From positions 1,962,250 to 2,026,249 of the forward strand of contig CP031970.1 of the NCBI GenBank assembly GCA_022354845.1: 64,000 nt of DNA. The letters are read 5' to 3'. The stretch comes from Streptococcus suis. GTDB taxonomy: Bacteria > Bacillota > Bacilli > Lactobacillales > Streptococcaceae. Both the position numbers and the translations under genes were made by a program. Positions 39,329 through 48,481 of the stretch are shown one piece after another; positions within the stretch are counted from its first letter, which is position 1; every line of letters starts with the position of its first letter. The notes below the pieces were generated by a model, which searched no databases, had not been told where the DNA came from, and saw only the letters and a program-made list of their open reading frames with translations.

Positions 39329-40000
39329 ATGACAAATTTAAAATTTCAATCGGTCTTTGATATTATTGGACCAGTCATGATTGGACCTTCTTCCAGTCAC
39401 ACAGCAGGTGCAGTCCGTATCGGCAAGATTGTCTCATCTATCTTTGGAGAGCAACCCACCGAAGTTGAATTCCAACTCTACAACTCCTTCGCTAAAACAT
39501 ACCGAGGGCATGGTACTGATGTAGCCTTGGTCGCAGGTATTCTAGGTATGGATACGGATGATCCGCGGATTCCTAACTCTTTAGATATTGCGAGGGAACG
39601 TGGTATCAAAGTTTACTGGCGTGTCAACAAAGAGAGTAATACACCCCATCCCAATACAACGCGAATCATAATAAAGAATGAGAAAAAATCTATTTCTGCA
39701 ACAGGTGTATCCATTGGAGGAGGAAATATTCAGGTAACGGAACTAAATGGTTTTTCTGTCAATCTGAATATGAACACCCCAACCATCATTATTGTTCATC
39801 AAGATGTCCCAGGTATGATTGCAAAAGTTACCGATATTTTATCTAAATTTGATATTAATATTGCTCAAATGAATGTCACTCGTGAAAAAGCAGGGGAAAA
39901 AGCCATCATGATTATTGAGGTGGACTCGCGTCAATGTGAACATGCTATCCCAGAAATTGAAAAAATCCCTCACTTGCACAATATTACCTTCTTTAACTAG
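39329..40000 (+). CDS. sdaAB: L-serine dehydratase, beta subunit
   Basis: This 223-residue subunit of the iron-sulfur L-serine ammonia-lyase has the motif GPVMIGPSSSHTAGAVRIGK at its N-terminus and an ACT domain at the C-terminus (IIVHQDVPGMIAKVTDILS). I start it at ATG 39329, with GAGG about 6 nt upstream; a GTG at 39317 lies on the Shine-Dalgarno itself. It pairs with sdaAA 12 bp downstream to convert serine to pyruvate and ammonia. Confidence 0.95.
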   Translation: MTNLKFQSVFDIIGPVMIGPSSSHTAGAVRIGKIVSSIFGEQPTEVEFQLYNSFAKTYRGHGTDVALVAGILGMDTDDPRIPNSLDIARERGIKVYWRVNKESNTPHPNTTRIIIKNEKKSISATGVSIGGGNIQVTELNGFSVNLNMNTPTIIIVHQDVPGMIAKVTDILSKFDINIAQMNVTREKAGEKAIMIIEVDSRQCEHAIPEIEKIPHLHNITFFN

Positions 40001-40012
40001 AAAGAGAGAGAC

Positions 40013-40888
40013 ATGTTTTATACAATTGAAGAATTGGTTTCACAGGCAGAACAGTTTTCTGGTAGCGTCTCAGAACTAATGATTGCTACTGAAATAGAGC
40101 TAACTGGTCGGAACCGTGACGAAATATTGACAATAATGTCAAGAAACTTGACAGTAATGAAAAATTCTATTATTGATGGTCTCTCCGAAAGTAAATCTGT
40201 TTCAGGATTGACAGGTGGGGACGCAGCAAAACTCGACGCATATATAAAAGGTGGAATGACACTGTCCGACACCTCCATACTGTCAGCAGCTAGAAATGCC
40301 ATGGCTGTCAATGAACTAAACGCTAAGATGGGTCTTGTTTGTGCCACTCCGACTGCTGGCTCTGCCGGATGTTTACCAGCTGTTTTAGGAGTTGCCATTG
40401 ACAAGTTGAAGTTGACAGAAGAGCAACAACTTGACTTTATCTTTACAGCTGGTGCCTTTGGTCTTGTCATTGCCAACAATGCTTCTATTTCTGGAGCAGA
40501 GGGTGGGTGTCAAGCTGAAGTTGGTTCAGCTTCTGCTATGTCTGCTGCCGCACTAACATTAGCTGCAGGCGGGACAGCGTATCAAGCTAGTCAAGCTATC
40601 TGCTTTGTTATCAAAAATATGCTTGGTCTCATCTGTGATCCAGTCGCTGGCCTAGTAGAAGTGCCTTGTGTCAAGAGAAACGCGATGGGCGCTAGCTATG
40701 CTATGGTAGCTGCTGATATGGCATTAGCTGGTATTGAATCAAAGATTCCTGCTGATGAGGTAATAAATGCTATGTATCAAGTAGGTGCTGCTTTACCAAC
40801 AGCCTTTCGTGAAACAGCCGAAGGCGGGCTTGCTGCTACACCGACTGGTCGGCGACTTGCACAGGAGATTTTTGGGGAAAAAGAATGA
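40013..40888 (+). CDS. sdaAA: L-serine dehydratase, alpha subunit
   Basis: The 291-residue catalytic subunit contains the expected Cys-containing motifs for a [4Fe-4S] cluster: TPTAGSAGCLPAVL, GAEGGCQAEVGSA and CDPVAGLVEVPCVKRN. Oxygen sensitivity is expected. It ends in a 4-bp overlap with the following phosphatase gene. Confidence 0.96.
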   Translation: MFYTIEELVSQAEQFSGSVSELMIATEIELTGRNRDEILTIMSRNLTVMKNSIIDGLSESKSVSGLTGGDAAKLDAYIKGGMTLSDTSILSAARNAMAVNELNAKMGLVCATPTAGSAGCLPAVLGVAIDKLKLTEEQQLDFIFTAGAFGLVIANNASISGAEGGCQAEVGSASAMSAAALTLAAGGTAYQASQAICFVIKNMLGLICDPVAGLVEVPCVKRNAMGASYAMVAADMALAGIESKIPADEVINAMYQVGAALPTAFRETAEGGLAATPTGRRLAQEIFGEKE

Positions 40889-41448
40889 AAACCAAAGTTT
40901 ATTTTATTAGACATGCCGAACCTAACTACGACAATCACGATGACATTTCTCGTGAACTCTCACCTAAAGGTTTACAAGATAGTCAACAAATTGTAACTAT
41001 TTTACGCGATGAGCAGATTGATTATTTCTATTCTAGTCCTTATAAGAGAGCTATTGACACAATTTTACCTCTGGCAGCCTTCCATCAGAAAGAAACATAT
41101 CATATTGCACATTTCCGTGAACGGAAAATAACAACTCACTGGATTGAAGATTTTAATAGTTTTACCGAAAAGCAGTGGGCTGATTTTTCCTATCATCTTC
41201 CCGGAGGTGAATCCTTACAAGAAGTACAGGAAAGAAATGTTATGGCTCTCCTCACCTTACTTGATAGACATCAGGGGAAGACACTAGTGATTGGCACCCA
41301 TGGAACAGCATTATCAACGATTTTACGCTACTATCAGCCTACTTATTCTATCAAAGATTTCAATCGGATCAAACACATTTTTCCTTATATGATTTGTTTA
41401 ACCTTTGATGACTTTTCCCTTGTGTCAATGCAAGAAATTCCTTTATAA
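40885..41448 (+). CDS. histidine phosphatase family protein
   Basis: The 187-residue protein has the RHG-type motif FIRHAEPNYDNH and a second catalytic His in IGTHGTALS, as in phosphoglycerate-mutase-like phosphatases. The overlap with sdaAA suggests translational coupling. The substrate is unknown. Confidence 0.87.
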   Translation: MKTKVYFIRHAEPNYDNHDDISRELSPKGLQDSQQIVTILRDEQIDYFYSSPYKRAIDTILPLAAFHQKETYHIAHFRERKITTHWIEDFNSFTEKQWADFSYHLPGGESLQEVQERNVMALLTLLDRHQGKTLVIGTHGTALSTILRYYQPTYSIKDFNRIKHIFPYMICLTFDDFSLVSMQEIPL

Positions 41449-41455
41449 AATGAAG

Positions 41456-41487
41456 AAAAGATTTAGTTACAACTACTAAATCTTTTT
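41456..41487 (+). terminator. sdaA operon terminator
   Basis: AAAGATTTAGT and ACTAAATCTTT surround a 7-nt loop and are followed by TT. Confidence 0.85.
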
Positions 41488-41497
41488 AAAATGTAAA

Positions 41498-41537
41498 AAA
41501 CTCTGAAAATCAGACTGTAGTCTAATTTTCAGAGTTT
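41498..41537 (-). terminator. terminator of the LysM protein gene
   Basis: A perfect 13-bp stem (AAACTCTGAAAAT and ATTTTCAGAGTTT) with a T run on the minus-strand side. Confidence 0.88.
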
Positions 41538-41553
41538 CGATAAAGACAAATTA

Positions 41554-42111
41554 TTAGTACCATCCATTTGCCAACCAGAATGCTTTGGCTGCTGACCATG
41601 AACCGTAACGACTGGCAACGTAAGCATCAGCTACGCGCTCTTGGTTTTTAATAGAATAATCACCATTTAGGTACGTATTTGTCAATTGGTAACGACCAAT
41701 ATAGATACCATTTTGAGCATCATAGCTACCACCTGACTCTTTTTGTGCAATCCACTCTTTAGCTGCGACATCTTCAGCACTCAAGTTTGAAGAATAAGAG
41801 CTAGTTGTTGTTGTTTTTGCTGTCGTTGCTGTTTCAGTCTCCTGAGCTGATTGTGCTGAAGTAGCCACTTTTATCACTTCACCCAACTCGATAGCTTGAC
41901 CAACACGAATAAAATCAGGGTTAGTGATTTTGTTTTGCTCTGCTAATTTTTCGACGGTAGTGTTATATGTCAAAGCAATCTCTGACAATGTGTCCCCTGA
42001 TTTTACAGTATAAGTGTCAGCGCTAACCACACCAGCACTTAAAATTGCGACGCCCGCAACCAAGCCTAAAATAGTTGTTTTAATGTTCTGTTTAAATGTA
42101 ATATTCATCAT
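41554..42111 (-). CDS. secreted LysM protein with Apf-like C-terminal domain
   Basis: The 185-residue protein has a signal peptide (about residues 1-31), one LysM peptidoglycan-binding domain (YTVKSGDTLSEIALTYN..., residues 34-77), a Thr/Ser-rich linker and a C-terminal domain of about 65 residues beginning AKEWIAQKESGGSY. That domain resembles aggregation-promoting-factor or transglycosylase-like proteins, with Glu in QKESGG as a candidate catalytic residue. The start is ATGATG. A paralogue follows upstream at 42328-43113 and shares the C-terminal domain and a promoter motif. Confidence 0.85.
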   Translation of the reverse strand: MMNITFKQNIKTTILGLVAGVAILSAGVVSADTYTVKSGDTLSEIALTYNTTVEKLAEQNKITNPDFIRVGQAIELGEVIKVATSAQSAQETETATTAKTTTTSSYSSNLSAEDVAAKEWIAQKESGGSYDAQNGIYIGRYQLTNTYLNGDYSIKNQERVADAYVASRYGSWSAAKAFWLANGWY

Positions 42112-42179
42112 GTAAATACATTCCTTTCTGTTACGTTATCTATCATACACTTCAACTATTACTCTGAGTTTGAAAAAAT

Positions 42180-42194
42180 ATTACAAATATTACA
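42180..42194. promoter_or_regulatory. shared 15-bp motif upstream of the LysM gene
   Basis: ATTACAAATATTACA lies 69-83 bp before the start and is identical to the sequence upstream of the paralogue. On the minus strand it is TGTAAT-ATT-TGTAAT. Next to it, TGTAAACTCAATGTCAC resembles the WalR pattern TGTWAH-N5-TGTWAH with one mismatch. Confidence 0.5.
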
Positions 42195-42292
42195 GTGACA
42201 TTGAGTTTACACTATAAAAGCGCTATTTACTGGCACTTTCTACATATATTTACACGATTCTTTACAGAAATATATTTTTTTTTAAAATATGA

Positions 42293-42318
42293 AAATGCCT
42301 AGATAAAACTAGGCATTA
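42293..42318 (-). terminator. terminator of the second Apf-like gene
   Basis: AATGCCTAG and CTAGGCATT flank a 6-nt loop, with TTC after it on the minus strand. Confidence 0.8.
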
Positions 42319-42327
42319 CTTATTTTC

Positions 42328-43113
42328 TTAATACCATCCATTTGCTAACCAAAACTGGTAGGCTGCTGACCATGAACCATAGCGTTGCAAAACATAGGCA
42401 TCTGCTACACGCTCCTGATTTTCTGGTGAATGATCTCCATTTAAATAAGCGCTATGTAGCTGATATCTTCCAATGTATATTCCATTAGAAACCGTATAGC
42501 TACCTCCAGATTCTTTTTGTGCAATCCATTCTTTAGCGGAAACATCGTCAAGTACGGAACCTGATGGAACAGGATTAACTGTAGGAGTTGAAACAGAAAC
42601 TGATTGAGTTTGCTCTACAACTGGAGTGCTTACTTCAGTTACGACAGGCACAACATCAGTGACGGCTCGTACTGTTGATTCTGCTGTATCATACGCTTGA
42701 TTAGAATCTTCCACAGGTGTTGATATTTCGGTCTGAATACTCTCCTGCGATGCATCTACTGAAGTGACTGAACTTGAATCCACCACTTCTGTTGATTCAA
42801 CAATTTGCGGTTCTTCAAACGTAATTTCTAAAGCTTCCACTTGAAGTGGTTGAGAATCAGTCTTCAACTCTAATATGGTTTCATAGCCCAATTCAAAAAT
42901 AGGACTTGCTGAAATATATTCAGTTGTATGTGGAACACCATTACGAATCTTATTTACTGTATTCTTAATAGTATATGGGGCATCAGATACTGCTCTCACA
43001 ATCTGTGTATGAGATATCTTCCCTGTTAGAATGAAACCAACTAACACCAAAACAAGAATAGTGAATAATCCAGTAACACCTTTCAATGCTTTATACATCA
43101 AACTCTTTTTCAT
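42328..43113 (-). CDS. membrane-anchored protein with Apf-like C-terminal domain
   Basis: The 261-residue protein has an N-terminal membrane segment (about 13-30), a long low-complexity Thr/Ser/Val-rich extracellular spacer (about 95-195) and a C-terminal domain nearly identical in pattern to that of the 41554-42111 protein (VSAKEWIAQKESGGSY to FWLANGWY). It lacks LysM, so it is presumably held by its membrane helix. The two genes look like a tandem duplication with exchanged N-termini. Confidence 0.83.
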   Translation of the reverse strand: MKKSLMYKALKGVTGLFTILVLVLVGFILTGKISHTQIVRAVSDAPYTIKNTVNKIRNGVPHTTEYISASPIFELGYETILELKTDSQPLQVEALEITFEEPQIVESTEVVDSSSVTSVDASQESIQTEISTPVEDSNQAYDTAESTVRAVTDVVPVVTEVSTPVVEQTQSVSVSTPTVNPVPSGSVLDDVSAKEWIAQKESGGSYTVSNGIYIGRYQLHSAYLNGDHSPENQERVADAYVLQRYGSWSAAYQFWLANGWY

Positions 43114-43190
43114 TAAAAGAATAGTCCTTTACTTATTGTTATAACTATTCCTATCATACTATCATAATATTGCTTTTTATTTAAAAATTT

Positions 43191-43205
43191 ATTACAAATA
43201 TTACA
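43191..43205. promoter_or_regulatory. shared 15-bp motif upstream of the Apf-like gene
   Basis: ATTACAAATATTACA lies 78-92 bp before the start, identical to 42180-42194. Confidence 0.5.
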
Positions 43206-43238
43206 ATAAAGTTGCTTTATGGTGAAAAGGATACTATT

Positions 43239-44036
43239 TTAAGCACTTTTTAGTACATAGAGTGTTACACCTAGTAATATCATGACAATAACAGCACAGG
43301 TATCTGGCAATTTCCATTCTAAAACTCGGTATTTGGTTCTTCCTTCGCCTCCTTGATAACCACGCGCTTCCATCGCTGTAGCAAGGGCATCAGCTCTCTT
43401 GAAACTTGAAGCAAATAGTGGAATCAAAATAGGAATAACCGAATTAACTTTTTGAATCAGATTTCCTTCATTAAAATCCACACCACGTGCTCTCTGTGCA
43501 TTCATAATGCGTGTGGTATCATCCATAAGGGTTGGTACAAAACGTAAACTCATCGAGAGCATTAGACCAATTTCATGAACAGGTACTTTCAACCGTTTCA
43601 GAGGGGCTAAACCAGATTCAATACCATCTGCCAGACTCAAAGGTGTTGTTGTCAATGTTAACAAGGTTGAAAAGAAAATAATGAGTACAAATCGGATGAA
43701 GATAATCAGCGCCTGCTGCAAGCCTTCAATCGAAACCTTAAAAATCCAAAATTCCCACAAAACACTTGCTCCAGGTGTGAAGAAAACTTGGAAAAAGGTT
43801 GTAAACAGAATAATCCCTATCATTGGTTTTAAACCATTGATAAAAAAAGATAAGCGTATTTGTGATAAAAGGACCATTGCAAACACAAATGCAATGATTA
43901 GAACATTTGTTATCAAATTATTTGCCCAGAAAATAAGCAAAAGAAAGGCAAACATGGCCAACAATTTACTACGCGGATCTAAACGATGAATCATCGAATT
44001 TCCAGGAATATACCGACCTAAAATCAATTTATCCAT
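43239..44036 (-). CDS. ecfT: ECF transporter transmembrane protein EcfT
   Basis: This 265-residue T component of a group II energy-coupling factor importer has several membrane helices and two coupling motifs (ARGVDF in [10 protein letters not shown], and AMEARGYQG). It overlaps ecfA2 by 8 bp. Substrate-specific S subunits are encoded elsewhere, so this is the shared module for vitamins and trace compounds. Confidence 0.95.
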   Translation of the reverse strand: MDKLILGRYIPGNSMIHRLDPRSKLLAMFAFLLLIFWANNLITNVLIIAFVFAMVLLSQIRLSFFINGLKPMIGIILFTTFFQVFFTPGASVLWEFWIFKVSIEGLQQALIIFIRFVLIIFFSTLLTLTTTPLSLADGIESGLAPLKRLKVPVHEIGLMLSMSLRFVPTLMDDTTRIMNAQRARGVDFNEGNLIQKVNSVIPILIPLFASSFKRADALATAMEARGYQGGEGRTKYRVLEWKLPDTCAVIVMILLGVTLYVLKSA

Positions 44037-44871
44037 GACTCATCACCTCGGCAAATTCTTTTATCGTAACTGGCAAGCGTTCAAATACAAAGCCCCTTCT
44101 CTCCAGATTCGCAGCAAATTTTGTTATTTTTGGAACACCTAATTGAATTGTTTCCAAAAATTCAACCTCTTGAAAAACATCCCTCGGTTTTCCTGAACGG
44201 ATTAACTTCCCTTTCTCCATCACATAGACCCAATCTGCATAATTTGCAACATCATCCATTAAATGAGTTACCAGAACGATGGTCATGCCATTAGCGTGTA
44301 ACTGTTTAAAGATGTCCATTAATTCCTGACGTCCAGCTGGATCTAGTCCTGCTGTAGGTTCATCCAATACTAGAACATTTGGTTCCATGGCTAATATTCC
44401 TGCAATCGCAACTCGGCGCATTTGACCTCCAGATAACTCGAAAGGGCTTCTTTCAAATAGCTCTTCTGAAATACCAACGAGTGCAAGTTTTTCACGAGCA
44501 ATCTTTTCAGCCTCTTCTTGGGAAATACCAAAATTTTGTGGACCAAATGCCACATCTTTTAAGACTGTCTCATCAAAAACTTGACTTTCTGGGAACTGAA
44601 AAACCAAGCCAACTTTTTTTCTTACTTGCTTAATACCTTTTTTATCTGAAGTCGCGTTGATAACCATATCATCAACAATCACACTACCAGATGTGGGGAT
44701 ATTTAATCCATTTAAAAGTTGCAAAATAGTTGATTTCCCAGAACCAGTATGCCCAATCAATGCAGTATAGGAACCGTCAACAATTTCCAAATCTACACCG
44801 AAAAGCGCACGCCCCTCAAAAGGTGTGCCAGCTTGATAGGTATAGCTTACTTCTTGGAGATGAATTCCCAT
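44029..44871 (-). CDS. ecfA2: ECF transporter ATPase EcfA2
   Basis: The 280-residue ATPase has Walker [10 protein letters not shown], signature [13 protein letters not shown] and Walker [13 protein letters not shown]. It overlaps ecfA1 by 25 bp and ecfT by 8 bp. Confidence 0.95.
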   Translation of the reverse strand: MGIHLQEVSYTYQAGTPFEGRALFGVDLEIVDGSYTALIGHTGSGKSTILQLLNGLNIPTSGSVIVDDMVINATSDKKGIKQVRKKVGLVFQFPESQVFDETVLKDVAFGPQNFGISQEEAEKIAREKLALVGISEELFERSPFELSGGQMRRVAIAGILAMEPNVLVLDEPTAGLDPAGRQELMDIFKQLHANGMTIVLVTHLMDDVANYADWVYVMEKGKLIRSGKPRDVFQEVEFLETIQLGVPKITKFAANLERRGFVFERLPVTIKEFAEVMSHG

Positions 44872-45683
44872 AAAGTTTCCTCTAATTCTTCCTCTGTAAA
44901 ATAGCGTAGCGGAATAGCGATTCCCGCCTGGCGCAATGATTCAGCTAAATTTGCTGTAAATGGCTGTTCTAAATCAAGCTCAATCAAATCGTCCCTCATA
45001 AATAATTCTGCTGGGGTACTGGTTGATTCAATTTGCCCATTCTTCATCACAATCACACGTTCACTTAGTGCAACTTCGTCTAAATCATGCGTAATAGAAA
45101 TAACCGTCATATTATGTTCATCTTTAATTTCCTTCACAATACGAATTAATTCTAAACGCCCTTCAGGATCTAACATAGATGTTGCTTCATCCAAAATAAC
45201 AATATTGGGACGCAAAGCCACGATACCTGCTATTGCAACACGCTGTTTTTGTCCACCAGAGAGTCTAGCAGGTTCTCTCTTCTTAAAACTAGCCATGCCA
45301 ACCAATTCCAAAGCTTCTTGAACACGAACACGCATTTCTTCAAGAGGAACTCCTTGGTTTTCCAAACCAAAAGCAACATCATCCTCTACTGTAGCCCCAA
45401 CGAATTGATTATCTGGATTTTGAAAAACCATTCCAATTAGACGGCGTTTTTCCCAGACATTATCAGCTGTCAATTTATCGCCGGATATGTAAATGTCCCC
45501 AGATTCAGCTTCCAATAAGCCATCTATTAAACGGACAGTTGTTGATTTCCCTGATCCATTATGGCCAATGATGGACAACCACTCTCCTTGTTTCACGTGA
45601 AACGAAACGTCGTTTAAAGTATATTTTTCGTCTTCTTGATCGTACTTATACTTAAGATTTTTAACTTCGATAATATTTTCCAT
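44847..45683 (-). CDS. ecfA1: ECF transporter ATPase EcfA1
   Basis: The 278-residue ATPase has Walker [10 protein letters not shown], signature [13 protein letters not shown] and Walker [13 protein letters not shown]. It partners EcfA2. A near-perfect parS site lies within the gene at 45589-45604. Confidence 0.95.
   Translation of the reverse strand: MENIIEVKNLKYKYDQEDEKYTLNDVSFHVKQGEWLSIIGHNGSGKSTTVRLIDGLLEAESGDIYISGDKLTADNVWEKRRLIGMVFQNPDNQFVGATVEDDVAFGLENQGVPLEEMRVRVQEALELVGMASFKKREPARLSGGQKQRVAIAGIVALRPNIVILDEATSMLDPEGRLELIRIVKEIKDEHNMTVISITHDLDEVALSERVIVMKNGQIESTSTPAELFMRDDLIELDLEQPFTANLAESLRQAGIAIPLRYFTEEELEETLWEFISKK
45589..45604. other. parS-like site 2 (inside ecfA1)
   Basis: TGTTTCACGTGAAACG matches the consensus parS at 15 of 16 positions, including the whole palindromic core. 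Confidence 0.88.
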
Positions 45684-46222
45684 TATTTAAATGTATCTTT
45701 GAAAAGAAATGAGGCACCCTTGAAATAATCATAACCTGAATAAAGGGTGAAGAAAAGTGCGATATACAATGTTATGTGACCAAGCAGGTTCCAATGCAAG
45801 AGTAGGAAAATGACCGCAAACATTTGAGAAAAGGTTTTAATTTTCCCTGGCATTGCTGCGGCTAGGACTGTCCCACCATTTTCAACTAAAAGTAAACGCA
45901 AACCAGTTACAGCAAGCTCCCTACAAATGATAATTGCAACAACCCAAGCAGGGGCAAATCCCAATTCAACTAGCATAATAAAAGCTGTCATTACCAGTAT
46001 TTTATCCGCCATTGGATCGGCAAACTTCCCGAAATTTGTAACAACTTTCCATTTTCTAGCTAAATAACCATCTAAATAGTCCGTAATACTAGCTAAAGCA
46101 AAGATAATTGCAGCCAATGTATGGCTGATTGCATTGTTCCAAAGCGTTAATAATAAAATAAAGATGGGGATAACGAGAATCCGACCAATTGTTAATGCAT
46201 TGGGAATATTTTCTTTTTTCAT
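45683..46222 (-). CDS. pgsA: CDP-diacylglycerol-glycerol-3-phosphate 3-phosphatidyltransferase
   Basis: PgsA makes phosphatidylglycerol phosphate in the membrane. The 179-residue protein has the CDP-alcohol phosphotransferase motif SITDYLDGYLARKWKVVTNFGKFADPMADK and several membrane helices. It touches ecfA1 by 1 bp and follows rodZ by 11 bp. Confidence 0.95.
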   Translation of the reverse strand: MKKENIPNALTIGRILVIPIFILLLTLWNNAISHTLAAIIFALASITDYLDGYLARKWKVVTNFGKFADPMADKILVMTAFIMLVELGFAPAWVVAIIICRELAVTGLRLLLVENGGTVLAAAMPGKIKTFSQMFAVIFLLLHWNLLGHITLYIALFFTLYSGYDYFKGASFLFKDTFK

Positions 46223-46233
46223 CTTTTCATCCT

Positions 46234-47118
46234 TTATTGTTCAAAGTACAGGGTAATACTTCCTGTCTGAGTAGTTAAAGCCGATGTATCCAACTTTTGA
46301 CCACCAATTGTAATAGTAACCCCTTTTACAACACCTAAAACGAGAGTAGCTGAAGATACTCCTTCCTCTATTTTTGTTGTTGCTGATGGGTTATCAGGGG
46401 TCAGTGTTACCCCACCTGAAAGTGTTGTATCAGATAAACTAATCCAACTAGTTGTATTATCTGCAGTTACAGTAATATCAATTGGATAGGTAAACTTTGA
46501 TACGGTAGCGCTAATACTTTCTCCAGATCCGGTTAACTGAATCATCTCAGAAGCGCTAGTTGTTGAACTGCTAGTAGAACTAGAACTATTTGAAGATGAC
46601 TCCTCTATGACATTTCCTGATGTTGATGTACTTGCTATTGAGCTTGATGAATTTGTCACTTGTCTAGTCACACTATAAGATGTACTTTGATTTGAGAATA
46701 GTGAAATTTGCTTCATACGACTATGAATCACAAATGTCACAAAAATAATCATCAAACCAGCTGCTAGTAACAAGTAAAACAAAGGAAGAAAAGAATCTTT
46801 TTTATTCTTTTTTCTTAACTTATAACGTCTTTTTAACTCCGTAGAAAGTTCTTCCTCTTCTCCTTCTTCATAGTAGATTACTAGACTATTCTTTTTATAA
46901 GCATCTAGTAATACAGCAGAATCTAATTCAAGTACATCCGCATACGTTACCAAAAAACTTTCTATGTAGTTACTGTCTGGTATATATTCGAAATCATTAT
47001 ATTCTAATGCTTGTAAATATTTAGCCTGAATTTTCGTCATTCTCTGCACATCAATTAGGTTCCAGCTCCTACTTTCTCGAGCTGATCGAAGAACTTCACC
47101 GATACTTTTTTGCCTCAT
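46234..47118 (-). CDS. rodZ: RodZ-like helix-turn-helix membrane protein
   Basis: The 294-residue protein has an N-terminal Cro/C1-type HTH (IGEVLRSARESRSWNLIDVQ), a basic juxtamembrane stretch (RRYKLRKKNKK), one membrane helix (about 111-132), a Ser/Thr-rich extracellular linker and a C-terminal DUF4115 domain. This is the RodZ/YmfM architecture linked to cell-shape control. The order ymfF-ymfH-rodZ-pgsA is conserved in Firmicutes. Confidence 0.9.
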   Translation of the reverse strand: MRQKSIGEVLRSARESRSWNLIDVQRMTKIQAKYLQALEYNDFEYIPDSNYIESFLVTYADVLELDSAVLLDAYKKNSLVIYYEEGEEEELSTELKRRYKLRKKNKKDSFLPLFYLLLAAGLMIIFVTFVIHSRMKQISLFSNQSTSYSVTRQVTNSSSSIASTSTSGNVIEESSSNSSSSTSSSTTSASEMIQLTGSGESISATVSKFTYPIDITVTADNTTSWISLSDTTLSGGVTLTPDNPSATTKIEEGVSSATLVLGVVKGVTITIGGQKLDTSALTTQTGSITLYFEQ

Positions 47119-47200
47119 AAATCCCTTCTCTCATTCATTCATTGTATACAATACTCTATTTTAACAAAAAACTACGGAAATTTCGATGCTTTACAACATT

Positions 47201-48481
47201 CTATCGGGGAAAAATCGTAAAATCTGTCATATCACAGTTGTAAATAAACTGTCGCCCAACCTCAAAAACATCCTCCAGTGTAACAGACTGAATAATCTCT
47301 GGAAAATCAAAAATAGTCTGCTCATCAGTGAGTTGAGTCACAAAGTGACTGGCAGTAAATTCAAGTGAATTTAAACTTCGAATAAAATCACCATACATTT
47401 CATTTTTTAATAATGCAAGTTGTTGATGATTGATATCTTTATCATTTTCAAATTGGTGAATGGCTTTCATAATTAAACTAGATAATCGAATTGGTGATTC
47501 GGTATCTGTTGTAATGACTACGAAGTGATAATCTGGGCTTACCTCAATTTGAAATTGAAACGAAGAATCAATTATTCCATCCTCATATAAGGCTTGATAG
47601 CGTTTTGAAGTCCAACCAAATAACATTGCAAATAATAATTGTAAACATACTTGGTATCTTGGAATTTCCTGACTTGAAATAACATCGTTCCCTCTTAACC
47701 CTATTGCTAATTTTGAAGTAGCTACCTCAAAATGCTCTGTTTGATGTTCTAAAATTGGTAAATGTGTCAAGGCAAGTTTTTCAAACGACCTACTATCTTG
47801 CACAGAGTTCTCTTGAGTTTGAATAATTTCTTCCCACACCTCTTCTATAATAAAATTTCCAACAATAAACATATGCATATTACTTGGACGATAGAAGGCT
47901 AAATAATTTTCATACAAAGCATCAGCTGTAATTTGTGAAATTGATTCAACAGTACCAGCAATATCATAAGCTAATGGAGTTCCCGGATATAGTGAAGCTA
48001 AAATTCCCATATAAAGACGATAATCTGCATCGTCTTGGTACATTTCAATTTCTTGTTCAATGATTCCTTGCTCACGCTCTACATTTTCTTTTGTAAAATG
48101 AGGCTTAGTAACAAATGATTGCAGTAATTTCAAACAAGATAACACTTTTTGGGTAGTTGAAAAAAGATAGCTTGTTTGACGAAATCCAGTATAGGCATTT
48201 GCACTAGCACCTAATTTGGCAAATTGATTCATCACATCGCCATCTTCTTCTGATTCAAATAGTTTATGCTCCAAAAAATGGGCAATCCCTGCGGGATAGT
48301 GAACAATTTCTTTACCATCTGCTTTAAATTGAGTATGTAGGGCCCCAAATTCTGTCGTTAATACTCCATAGGCCTCATTAAAATCAGTTTTTGGAAGTAA
48401 AGTTACTGTCAACCCATTGTTAAGTTTAGCATAATAAAGACTCTCCTTCATATACGGATAGCATTTTTCAATTAGTTTCAT
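47201..48481 (-). CDS. M16 family zinc peptidase (YmfH)
   Basis: This 426-residue insulinase-like protein keeps the inverted zinc motif H68-F-L-E71-H72 (AGIAHFLEHKLFE), so it is probably the catalytic partner. It overlaps ymfF by 4 bp (ATGA), suggesting a heterodimer. Confidence 0.9.
   Translation of the reverse strand: MKLIEKCYPYMKESLYYAKLNNGLTVTLLPKTDFNEAYGVLTTEFGALHTQFKADGKEIVHYPAGIAHFLEHKLFESEEDGDVMNQFAKLGASANAYTGFRQTSYLFSTTQKVLSCLKLLQSFVTKPHFTKENVEREQGIIEQEIEMYQDDADYRLYMGILASLYPGTPLAYDIAGTVESISQITADALYENYLAFYRPSNMHMFIVGNFIIEEVWEEIIQTQENSVQDSRSFEKLALTHLPILEHQTEHFEVATSKLAIGLRGNDVISSQEIPRYQVCLQLLFAMLFGWTSKRYQALYEDGIIDSSFQFQIEVSPDYHFVVITTDTESPIRLSSLIMKAIHQFENDKDINHQQLALLKNEMYGDFIRSLNSLEFTASHFVTQLTDEQTIFDFPEIIQSVTLEDVFEVGRQFIYNCDMTDFTIFPR

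Noticed and set aside
40018-40479. 153-codon ORF opposite sdaAA
   Set aside because: It is a shadow of a conserved enzyme gene and shows no recognisable features.
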